DNA of 27,120 nt from positions 1 to 27,120 of the IMG/VR virus record IMGVR_UViG_3300030099_002117, one strand, 5' to 3'. Below the pieces are notes generated by a model. That model saw only the letters and a list, made by a program, of their open reading frames with translations. It was not told where the DNA came from and did no database searches. Every line of letters starts with the position of its first letter. Positions within the stretch are counted from its first letter, which is position 1. Made by a program: the position numbers and the translations under genes. Below are positions 1-4,628 of this stretch, piece after piece. The stretch is from a virus.

Positions 1-130
1 GTGCTGCAACCTGCGTACGCATAGTGCTAAAAGTACCTTTGACCGCCAGCCCTTGATATATAAGGCTTTTAGAGTTGCCATTAAAAATTGGCGTAAATGT
101 GTAAAAAAATCTTAATGTGTTTATATTCAT
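1..130 (-). CDS. Unrecognised protein, N-terminal part only (runs off window)
   Basis: An open frame of 43 codons starts at an ATG (complement of 128-130) and runs leftward past position 1 without a stop. The peptide begins MNINTLRFFYTF and continues with QGLAVKGTFSTMRTQ. It is not similar to any family I can name. The region before the ATG has no clear Shine-Dalgarno sequence, so the start is uncertain. The gene would be divergent from the rightward operon starting at 330, so 131-329 would be a shared control region. A shorter alternative frame (MATLKALYIKGW...) is also open here, which lowers confidence. Confidence 0.35.
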   Translation of the reverse strand, partial: MNINTLRFFYTFTPIFNGNSKSLIYQGLAVKGTFSTMRTQVAA

Positions 131-329
131 CAAATTTATATTTGCTTTGATTTTTTAAGTTGTGGCTAGCGTATAAATATTTATATATTTTTGCTGGCTT
201 TTTGTTGTGCTAAAACTTATTTAAATAAATATCCGCACATTTACATATTTATATGTATAATAGATCACATGATAGATATAATTAATAAACTACTGTATAA
301 ATTTACAGTATACAAATTAGGAGAATAAA
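131..329. promoter_or_regulatory. Divergent AT-rich control region upstream of gene 330
   Basis: This is a non-coding stretch of about 200 bp between a leftward partial gene and the rightward operon. It contains a perfect 14-bp palindrome (172-185, TATAAATATTTATA) set between the imperfectly complementary arms GCTAGC and GCTGGC. It also has two TATAAT hexamers (256-261 and 277-282) usable as -10 elements for rightward transcription, neither with a good -35 at 16-18 bp, and a LexA-type box at 291-310. The exact start of transcription cannot be fixed by eye. Confidence 0.5.
291..310 (+). promoter_or_regulatory. LexA (SOS) box
   Basis: The sequence TACTGTATAAATTTACAGTA has the full CTGT-N8-ACAG core, symmetrical TA flanks and an AT-only centre. 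It matches the enterobacterial/gammaproteobacterial LexA consensus at 18 of 20 positions. It lies 9-30 bp downstream of the candidate -10 hexamers and 19 bp before the start codon at 330, where a bound repressor would block the promoter or early elongation. LexA control of prophage genes is well known (for example tum of phage 186). Binding here is inferred from sequence alone. Confidence 0.8.
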
Positions 330-575
330 ATGGATTTATCAATACATAATGTTAATGCAATAACTACTGACGGGATTAAAGAATGGCGAGAAGGTGACAA
401 GGTGCGTTATACAGTAGATATGACTTTTGAATTTGAGGACTATGGTCTTAATGTTGATGATAAGAAGAATTGGCAAAGCGGAAATAATCAATGCTCTTTT
501 ACTGTTAGCCTATTTGCTGACACATTGGAGGCGCTAGAGTTTCAAATTGAAGGCGTTAGCAAAGTATATGCATAG
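330..575 (+). CDS. Small hypothetical protein, first gene of an SOS-box-controlled operon
   Basis: This is an 81-residue acidic protein beginning MDLSIHNVNAITTDG, with a good ribosome binding site (TTAGGAG, 319-325) and an ATG start. I do not recognise the family; it looks like a small soluble alpha/beta protein with no membrane segment or cysteine cluster. It is the first gene after a LexA box, so it should be made after DNA damage. By analogy with phage antirepressors under LexA control it could have a regulatory role, but nothing in the protein itself shows this. Its stop codon (TAG, 573-575) abuts the hammerhead-like structure, whose first base is the G of the stop. Confidence 0.8.
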   Translation: MDLSIHNVNAITTDGIKEWREGDKVRYTVDMTFEFEDYGLNVDDKKNWQSGNNQCSFTVSLFADTLEALEFQIEGVSKVYA

Positions 576-630
576 GTTAACTGATGAAGGCTTTTGCCAG
601 AAACTGCCGATAATGTCGGCAGTCTTAACC
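575..630 (+). ncRNA. Hammerhead ribozyme, type I (candidate)
   Basis: The RNA can form the hammerhead three-way junction. Stem I is GGUUAA (575-580) with UUAACC (625-630). The core CUGAUGA is at 581-587. Stem II is GGC/GCC (589-591, 596-598) closed by UUUU. The core GAAA is at 600-603. Stem III is 8 bp, including the core A-U pair (603-610 with 616-623), closed by UAAUG. The cleavage triplet GUC is at 622-624. All invariant core bases (CUGAUGA, GAA, the A15.1-U16.1 pair and C17) are present in the right order. Cleavage would fall between 624 and 625. One defect is seen: the first stem II position is A588/A599 instead of the usual G-C. The open ends lie in stem I, making it type I. It sits between two genes on the coding strand. 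Confidence 0.78.
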
Positions 631-655
631 AAATAAAAACACTAGGAGGTGTTAC

Positions 656-1129
656 ATGAAAATATTAAAAGATAGATACAACTTAAAATTTAAGTGGACA
701 GTATCAAAAGAGGTTAATACGTACGGTTATAATATTTGTTCGTTATTTGTTAACGGTCAAAAGGTCAGTAGCTGTAATGGTGGTGGGTATGATATGCAAA
801 GCACTTGCCTTGGTGAGTGGATAGAAAGAGAATTTAAAGATGAACTTTTACAATTAAAAGAAAAATTTTATGGTTTAACTTTTCACAATCCAAATTGGCA
901 ACCACCTAAAGAAATAATTAAAAAAGAAGAAGAAGGTAAAAGTTTTGGGTTAGAGAGGATACAAGACTTTTATAAACGATCTAGTGATCTACCAACAGAA
1001 AAACATACAATACCTGTTATCGATGGTGCTACTGGTGTTAATAGTGTTGAAAAGATACTAAAAGCAGTTGGTTATCAAAATTCTTGTATTGATTATGACA
1101 AGGGTATTTATTTAGTTGATAGGTGTTAA
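656..1129 (+). CDS. Conserved phage hypothetical protein
   Basis: This is a 157-residue protein with a strong Shine-Dalgarno (AGGAGG, about 642-648) and an ATG start. The N-terminal half has a GGGYDMQSTCLGEWI stretch followed by an acidic/basic helix and FYGLTF. This pattern recurs in small phage proteins of unknown function. The middle (around residues 90-120) is charged and probably flexible. The C-terminal part (GVNSVEKILKAVGYQNSCIDYD) looks like a small folded domain. No enzymatic motif is visible. If the hammerhead upstream cuts, this message would begin at 625 with a short 5'-hydroxyl leader that keeps the ribosome binding site. Function unknown. Confidence 0.82.
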   Translation: MKILKDRYNLKFKWTVSKEVNTYGYNICSLFVNGQKVSSCNGGGYDMQSTCLGEWIEREFKDELLQLKEKFYGLTFHNPNWQPPKEIIKKEEEGKSFGLERIQDFYKRSSDLPTEKHTIPVIDGATGVNSVEKILKAVGYQNSCIDYDKGIYLVDRC

Positions 1130-1131
1130 AA

Positions 1132-1311
1132 ATGAAAGATAGAAGCGGATACATTGATTGTCCCAAGTGTAGCGATTATGAGGGCTTTTTAGCCGTTGAT
1201 CCTAAGCTTGGACATAAAGAAGGCGGTAAATGTCATACATGCGGTTATACAGTTAATACTCCATTATGGTTAAGTCAAACAGGTACAATATTTGGGAGGG
1301 ACTACACATGA
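1132..1311 (+). CDS. Small zinc-ribbon protein
   Basis: This is a 59-residue protein with two CxxC knuckles (C10/C13 as CPKC, and C34/C37 as CHTC) separated by about 20 residues. This is the layout of a zinc ribbon. I chose ATG 1132 rather than the in-frame GTG at 1123, because AGGTG (1121-1125) then sits at normal distance. The preceding stop (1127-1129) is just upstream. Zinc ribbons of this kind occur in primase N-terminal domains, transcription factors and small phage proteins. The protein is too short to tell, but nucleic-acid or protein binding is likely. The stop overlaps the next start as ATGA (1308-1311). Confidence 0.75.
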   Translation: MKDRSGYIDCPKCSDYEGFLAVDPKLGHKEGGKCHTCGYTVNTPLWLSQTGTIFGRDYT

Positions 1312-1466
1312 AAGATTACAATCACAAATTTAACAAGGATGGTAAGTTAAAATATAAGATTAGTGCAGGTGATAAAAATCGCAATATCATCTTTACGGAA
1401 AATCTTTTTATGTTTTTAACCGTGCTTTCTGTTTTGGGTTGTGTTCTTTATTTATTGATTAAATAG
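1308..1466 (+). CDS. Small single-pass membrane protein
   Basis: This is a 52-residue protein with a basic N-terminal half and one C-terminal hydrophobic segment (about residues 32-51, LFMFLTVLSVLGCVLYLLI). It is predicted to be anchored in the host inner membrane with its N-terminus in the cytoplasm. The ATG at 1308 is preferred over an upstream in-frame start because GGGAGG (about 1295-1300) sits just before it and the start overlaps the previous stop by ATGA. It is the last gene of the operon, with a terminator 20 bp downstream. Function unknown. Confidence 0.7.
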   Translation: MKDYNHKFNKDGKLKYKISAGDKNRNIIFTENLFMFLTVLSVLGCVLYLLIK

Positions 1467-1486
1467 AGCATCAAATCAACTTATAT

Positions 1487-1513
1487 AAGGCGGTATTTAT
1501 TACCGCCTTTTTA
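1487..1513 (+). terminator. Intrinsic terminator of the first rightward operon
   Basis: A 9-bp inverted repeat, AAGGCGGTA (1487-1495) and TACCGCCTT (1501-1509), encloses a 5-nt loop and runs into a T-tract (1508-1512). This is a classic rho-independent terminator for the operon at 330-1466. Confidence 0.88.
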
Positions 1514-1722
1514 TTGCCTTTTATTTATTATACTAATTCTAAGGCGTTTTAAGGTCATATCTTTATATATGTATACTAATGCATTAACTAAGATTTTTAA
1601 TGCAATATAGAGCATTAGAAGGCTTTTTATGTTTTTCTTTCTTGCTGGTGGCGTTGTTGTTGCTGTTTGCTGATCTTGTTTTTTTATCTGTATATTTTTT
1701 TTATCTATAATTTTTTTTAATC
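1514..1722. other. Non-coding AT-rich spacer
   Basis: About 210 bp lie between the terminator and the repeat array. There is no convincing gene. Present are a weak dyad (TGCATT/AATGCA around 1582-1605), several T-tracts (1678-1718), and a 14-codon hydrophobic frame (1629-1673, see findings). No tRNA-like fold was recognised. Confidence 0.5.
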
Positions 1723-1926
1723 AAATAAGTATTTGCCTTGAATATAAATTTGCATCTTAACAAAATTTGCATCTAAACAAAATTTGCATCAAACAAGTAT
1801 TTGCCTCAAACAAGTATTTGCCTTAAATAAGTATTTGCCTTAAATAAGTATTTGCCTTAAATATAAATTTGCCTTAAATAAGTATTTGCCTTAAATAAGT
1901 ATTTGCCTTAAATAAGTATTTGCCTT
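1723..1926 (+). repeat. Twelve phased 17-bp direct repeats (iteron-like array)
   Basis: The stretch is exactly 204 bp, or 12 x 17 bp, with no spacers. The majority unit is AAATAAGTATTTGCCTT. Units 1, 7, 8, 10, 11 and 12 match it exactly. Units 2-4 (1740-1790) carry ATTTGCATC instead of ATTTGCCTT, units 5-6 have AAACAAG, and unit 9 (1859-1875) has ATATAA. The ATTTGC core is kept in all twelve. The 17-bp period, AT-richness and position beside a promoter resemble replication iterons or a multi-operator regulatory site. The divergence at the left end suggests age rather than recent slippage alone. The binding partner is unknown. Confidence 0.93.
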
Positions 1927-1932
1927 TAGTTA

Positions 1933-1961
1933 TTGACATATAATGTATTTGCATATATATT
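1933..1961 (+). promoter_or_regulatory. Sigma70-type promoter for the second rightward operon
   Basis: A perfect -35 TTGACA (1933-1938) is followed after 17 bp by TATATT (1956-1961), a 5/6 match to TATAAT. It lies 6 bp after the last 17-bp repeat and about 30 bp before the start at 1994, so proteins bound to the array would touch this promoter. One further ATTTGC core (1947-1952) lies in the spacer. Confidence 0.82.
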
Positions 1962-1993
1962 TATTTATACATTATACAAGTAAGGAGGTTAAT

Positions 1994-2173
1994 GTGGATA
2001 AACACTATTTAAAAATAATGGATAATGAAATACATGATTTAAGGAATCATGTTTATTATCTTAATAATATTTTAACTAACATAAAAGATTGGCTTGATGA
2101 TCAGACGCAACATAGTGAATGTGCTTCATCTTTAATTGAGCTAATAAAAAAATGGGAGAGTGAAGATGAGTAG
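1994..2173 (+). CDS. Small hypothetical protein (helical, GTG start)
   Basis: This is a 59-residue protein. The start is placed at GTG 1994 because a strong Shine-Dalgarno (AAGGAGG, 1982-1988) lies 5 nt upstream. The upstream ATG at 1943 falls inside the promoter spacer and cannot be used by a transcript from it. The sequence (DKHYLKIMDNEIHDLRNHV...) looks almost wholly alpha-helical, with heptad-like leucine/isoleucine spacing, so it may form a small coiled coil. No family recognised. It is the first gene after the repeat array. Its end overlaps the next gene by 8 nt. Confidence 0.75.
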   Translation: MDKHYLKIMDNEIHDLRNHVYYLNNILTNIKDWLDDQTQHSECASSLIELIKKWESEDE

Positions 2174-2411
2174 ATATTGTTGTGAAATGTGTGGTGAAGA
2201 ACAAGTAAAAGTTTTTTATGAGCCAGAGGTAAGACCTTATTTAATTTTCTGTTCTCATAATTGTATCAATCAACACTTGTTAGATATAGAGCAGGGTGAA
2301 TGGGATAATCACGAAGGAGAAAACTTACGACTTGAATACTCTAAAGACATAAAAAATAATTGGAAAGATTTAGATATACTAGAACTAAAACAGGAGGTGC
2401 ATAGTGAGTAA
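2166..2411 (+). CDS. Small zinc-finger-like protein
   Basis: This is an 81-residue protein beginning MSRYCCEMCGEE. Cysteines C6-x2-C9 and C29-x3-C33 (CSHNC), with H37 nearby, could bind one zinc ion. This layout resembles treble-clef or FCS/MYM-like fingers. The C-terminal half is acidic and helical. The start is ATG 2166, just after GGGAGAG; the in-frame GTG at 2160 is possible but worse placed. It is coupled to both neighbours by short overlaps. A DNA- or protein-binding regulatory role is a guess based only on the metal-binding pattern. Confidence 0.75.
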   Translation: MSRYCCEMCGEEQVKVFYEPEVRPYLIFCSHNCINQHLLDIEQGEWDNHEGENLRLEYSKDIKNNWKDLDILELKQEVHSE

Positions 2412-2601
2412 GAAAAAAGATTATCAATATGTAAGTGTTTCTGATATTACATTTCAATTATCAGATGATGAAGGAAACATATTAGAAAATGCAGATGGAA
2501 CTATCAAGAAATTTCATTTTAAAGGTAGATTAAAAATGTTGGAATATCTTTGTGAGGATATGACTGTTGGAGATTTAGAAGAGGTTAATGATAAAGACTA
2601 G
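2404..2601 (+). CDS. Small hypothetical protein (GTG start)
   Basis: This is a 65-residue protein starting at GTG 2404, with a strong Shine-Dalgarno (AGGAGG, 2392-2397) and an 8-nt overlap with the preceding gene. The sequence contains FQLSDDEGNILENADGTIKKFHFKGRLKMLEYL, which suggests a small beta-rich domain followed by helices. No family recognised. The stop TAG (2599-2601) shares the palindrome CTAG (2598-2601) with the stop codon of the convergent leftward gene, so the two operons meet tail to tail with no room for a terminator. Confidence 0.75.
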   Translation: MSKKKDYQYVSVSDITFQLSDDEGNILENADGTIKKFHFKGRLKMLEYLCEDMTVGDLEEVNDKD

Positions 2602-3254
2602 CCAAACCTACGTTTGATGCGTCTAATCATTTGCTTATTGATCTCTTTAAATAAGTTGTTCTTAACAACTTTATGAGATAGCTTGAAAAAGTCAATAAAC
2701 TTTCTATGTTGAATAAATGGCGTAAAGGCTACAAGAAGTTCTAAACCTTCACGTCCTTTTTTACCCGTTCTTTCCCAAACACCATATCTTTTGGAGCCTT
2801 TACCCTTAGGTACACCAACAAACCTACTGCCCTTTCTGCCAGATACTTTTGTCTTATCAATTCTTTTTAGTAGACCTTTTTGCGTAACAATATTACCAAA
2901 AGCATTTACTCTTTCTTTACCTTCACCAGCAGGAGATGGATAGCCTTGCCTTCTAGCTGGCTCATTATCACCTGTATATAAGTAGTATAAAAACTTAGTA
3001 GCATAGCTTTTTACTCTTACAGTTGCAGATAATTTATTTCTTTTAGGTTTAGCAAATTTGCTCATTGTTAAAGCTGTATATGTAGTTTTTCTATGTTTTG
3101 GATTTTGTTCAAATAATTTTTGCCTTTGTGCATTTACTACTTTTGCACCTGTAAAGTTTATACCTTCAGACATAACTTTTAAAAAGTCTTTCTTTTGCAA
3201 CAAAGTCATCTTTTTTTGTATGTCATTTAAGTTTGTTTTAATTTGTATATCCAT
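2598..3254 (-). CDS. Minor tail / tail-completion-like protein (tentative)
   Basis: This is a very basic 218-residue protein beginning MDIQIKTNLNDIQKKM. The N-terminal region (residues 1-50, with IQKK...INFTGAKVVNAQRQKL) and the overall build recall siphovirus minor tail protein Z and tail-completion proteins. The assignment rests on pattern recognition only. The middle has glycine- and arginine-rich patches (GYPSPAGEGKERV, KGSKRYGVWERTGKKG). It is the last gene of the leftward early operon, far from the other morphogenesis genes. It starts directly after the stop of the 52-residue HTH gene (1-bp step, 3255/3254). An alternative is a basic nucleic-acid-binding protein. Confidence 0.7.
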   Translation of the reverse strand: MDIQIKTNLNDIQKKMTLLQKKDFLKVMSEGINFTGAKVVNAQRQKLFEQNPKHRKTTYTALTMSKFAKPKRNKLSATVRVKSYATKFLYYLYTGDNEPARRQGYPSPAGEGKERVNAFGNIVTQKGLLKRIDKTKVSGRKGSRFVGVPKGKGSKRYGVWERTGKKGREGLELLVAFTPFIQHRKFIDFFKLSHKVVKNNLFKEINKQMIRRIKRRFG

Positions 3255-3413
3255 TTATAAATTTGCCCAATATGATTTACCTTGAAACTTTAGACCAAAT
3301 TCTTTTGCTTTTTTTAAAATAGTAAATTTGCTTCTACCTGTAGATAAAGCAACATCATTTACTGATTTGCCTTTGTCAATATATGCTTTAAGTATTTGCC
3401 TTTCAAGTTTCAT
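3255..3413 (-). CDS. Small helix-turn-helix DNA-binding protein
   Basis: This is a 52-residue protein (MKLERQILKAYIDKGKSV...). Residues 17-41 (SVNDVALSTGRSKFTILKK plus AKEFGL) fit a helix-turn-helix: an alanine/valine in the first helix, a glycine turn (STGR), then a recognition helix with polar residues. It resembles the HTH used by homing-endonuclease-associated and Hin-type domains. It is probably a small regulator, or a DNA-binding module of the early region. The coding sequence holds four ATTTGC cores (as GCAAAT on the sense strand) in all three frames. The stop directly abuts the next ATG. It is a candidate binder of the repeat array, purely by position and fold. Confidence 0.72.
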   Translation of the reverse strand: MKLERQILKAYIDKGKSVNDVALSTGRSKFTILKKAKEFGLKFQGKSYWANL

Positions 3414-3628
3414 AAATTTTTATAATATGTTATTAACTCGTCAAGATAAAATTTGCCTTTCTCTAAATCTTGTATATTTTGGTCTTTATATTTGTGCCTA
3501 TGTAAATACTTTATAACATTGCCTTCAAGATATGAAGGGAAATTTGCACCCAACTGTTGTCTTATATATTCCAAACATTCAACTTTGCCTTTATTGTAAT
3601 GTGGCGGTTTATTTACCATGTCTACCAT
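3410..3628 (-). CDS. DUF3310 family phage protein
   Basis: This is a 72-residue protein with the DUF3310 signature: the N-terminal KPPHYNKGKVECLEYI, then EGNVIKYLHRHKYKDQNIQDLEKG and a final YLDELI helix. The family is very common in tailed phages, sometimes fused or adjacent to nucleotide-metabolism genes. Its biochemical role is not established. The Shine-Dalgarno AGGAGG (within 3637-3642) is well spaced from the ATG at 3628. The gene overlaps the end of the upstream 66-residue gene by 20 nt and the next gene by 4 nt. Confidence 0.88.
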   Translation of the reverse strand: MVDMVNKPPHYNKGKVECLEYIRQQLGANFPSYLEGNVIKYLHRHKYKDQNIQDLEKGKFYLDELITYYKNL

Positions 3629-3809
3629 TTTTAATCCTCCTAGTTAATTCACGCTTACATTTAATTCTTAATTTTGGATTTGCCCTTTCGCTGAGTATTA
3701 TCTCCTCTAACTCTTGATAAGATGAGTTCTTTATATAAAAGTGTTCTATTTTGTATTTGCCTGTCTTTCTGTCGTAATGCTTTACGCTTGGCTTTAGTTT
3801 TGTTGGCAT
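3609..3809 (-). CDS. Small basic conserved phage protein
   Basis: This is a 66-residue basic protein (MPTKLKPSVKHYDRKTGKYKIEHFYIKN...). The pattern of a basic start, an EHFYIKN segment, a helix and a C-terminal KCKRELTRR is one I recognise from small uncharacterised proteins in many marine and enteric phages. Function unknown; RNA or DNA binding is possible from the charge. Its first 149 nt overlap the 73-residue gene above in another frame. The ribosome binding site is poor (AAGG next to the ATG), so it may depend on translation of that gene. Confidence 0.72.
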   Translation of the reverse strand: MPTKLKPSVKHYDRKTGKYKIEHFYIKNSSYQELEEIILSERANPKLRIKCKRELTRRIKNGRHGK

Positions 3810-3882
3810 CCTTAAATATTTTATCCCAATTTTTATCTATCTTTTTTTTATTTTCTTTTCTACGCTTACTACCCTTGCCCAT
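3661..3882 (-). CDS. Very basic small phage protein (MGKGSKRR type)
   Basis: This is a 73-residue protein beginning MGKGSKRRKENKKKIDKNWD. Small phage proteins with an MGKGSxRR start are widespread and uncharacterised. The ATG at 3882 is preferred over an upstream in-frame ATG at 3909 because it shares its A with the stop of the preceding gene (TAATG), which indicates coupled translation. The C-terminal two-thirds overlap the 66-residue gene in a different frame for about 150 nt, unusually long for two real genes. The conserved part is the N-terminal part, so the tail may be unconstrained. Probably nucleic-acid binding (lysine/arginine-rich). Confidence 0.62.
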   Translation of the reverse strand: MGKGSKRRKENKKKIDKNWDKIFKDANKTKAKRKALRQKDRQIQNRTLLYKELILSRVRGDNTQRKGKSKIKN

Positions 3883-4628
3883 TATTTTTTTATGCAAAAA
3901 ATACCGCACTCAAAGTCATAATTTTTTAAATCTCTACCCTTTGCGTCTGCTGGTAATTCATCTAAAAATATTCTTTTACCCTTATGTCTTACAAGTTTAG
4001 CACCTAAATCTCTTGATGTTTTGCATCTTTTATAAAATATATCAGGAAATGTCTTTCTGACTAAATTCCAATAAGTAGGTGAAGATGCCTTTACGCATCC
4101 AATACAGTTAGCATTTGGATAACCAAAAGAATAAATATCTGGTAGACGTATGCCTTCAGCTAATAAAATATCAAAACATCCTTGTTTAGTTATACCTTCA
4201 TCAATTAAAGGTGTAAGTAATAATTGTTTATTTGTCTCGTTAAATCTCTTTGCACGTCTTTTCTCATCAGCAGTAAAACCTAAAACAATGTAATCAGTAG
4301 GGTTTTTTATTTCCCAAACCTGTCTGGCATTTCTCTTCAAATGCAATGTGCATGGCGCACCAAAATTACCTGACATAAACTTCCTTTCCTCCCATACTGT
4401 TTGACAAGATGCATCAGGAAATTTAGGATTTAAGGCAAATTCTATCTGCACACCTAACCATTCTTCAACATCTTTTAAAAACCTTTTATTATCTTCATGT
4501 TCTTCTTTAATTGGGTTATTAACAATTTTTATAGTGTTATCTCGACCATAAAGATCAATAGTTTTTTTGGCAGCTACTGCACTTGCAGCACCGCAACTAA
4601 ACCAAACTGTAATTATTTTATTTAACAA
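3882..4628 (-). CDS. PAPS-reductase-like PP-loop protein with cysteine cluster
   Basis: From a TTG start at 4628 it is 248 residues; AAGGTG lies just upstream. The upstream ATG at 4658 would overlap the previous gene by 41 nt. The N-terminus has a degenerate PP-loop (VWFSCGAASAVAA, residues 8-20), as in the phosphoadenosine phosphosulfate reductase/adenine-nucleotide alpha-hydrolase superfamily. Next come the family-typical PCTLHLKR (about 92-99) and GFTADEKRR. C175-x2-C178 and C241-x3-C245 are spaced as if to hold a metal or Fe-S cluster. Relatives activate a substrate with ATP for sulfur transfer or base modification. In phages the substrate is usually unknown, and DNA or tRNA modification is possible. 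It contains none of the ATTTGC motifs that fill its neighbours. Confidence 0.82.
   Translation of the reverse strand: MLNKIITVWFSCGAASAVAAKKTIDLYGRDNTIKIVNNPIKEEHEDNKRFLKDVEEWLGVQIEFALNPKFPDASCQTVWEERKFMSGNFGAPCTLHLKRNARQVWEIKNPTDYIVLGFTADEKRRAKRFNETNKQLLLTPLIDEGITKQGCFDILLAEGIRLPDIYSFGYPNANCIGCVKASSPTYWNLVRKTFPDIFYKRCKTSRDLGAKLVRHKGKRIFLDELPADAKGRDLKNYDFECGIFCIKK

Noticed and set aside
1-330. tRNA gene or attachment site at the left edge
   Set aside because: No cloverleaf or T-loop sequence could be folded, and no duplicate of the sequence was found elsewhere in the window.
1723-1926. CRISPR-like repeat array
   Set aside because: The 17-bp repeats follow each other directly without unique spacers, and there are no cas genes, so it is an iteron/operator-type array.
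1943-1993. ATG at 1943 as start of the first gene of the second rightward operon
   Set aside because: It lies between the -35 and -10 elements of the promoter, and the GTG at 1994 has a strong Shine-Dalgarno 5 nt upstream.
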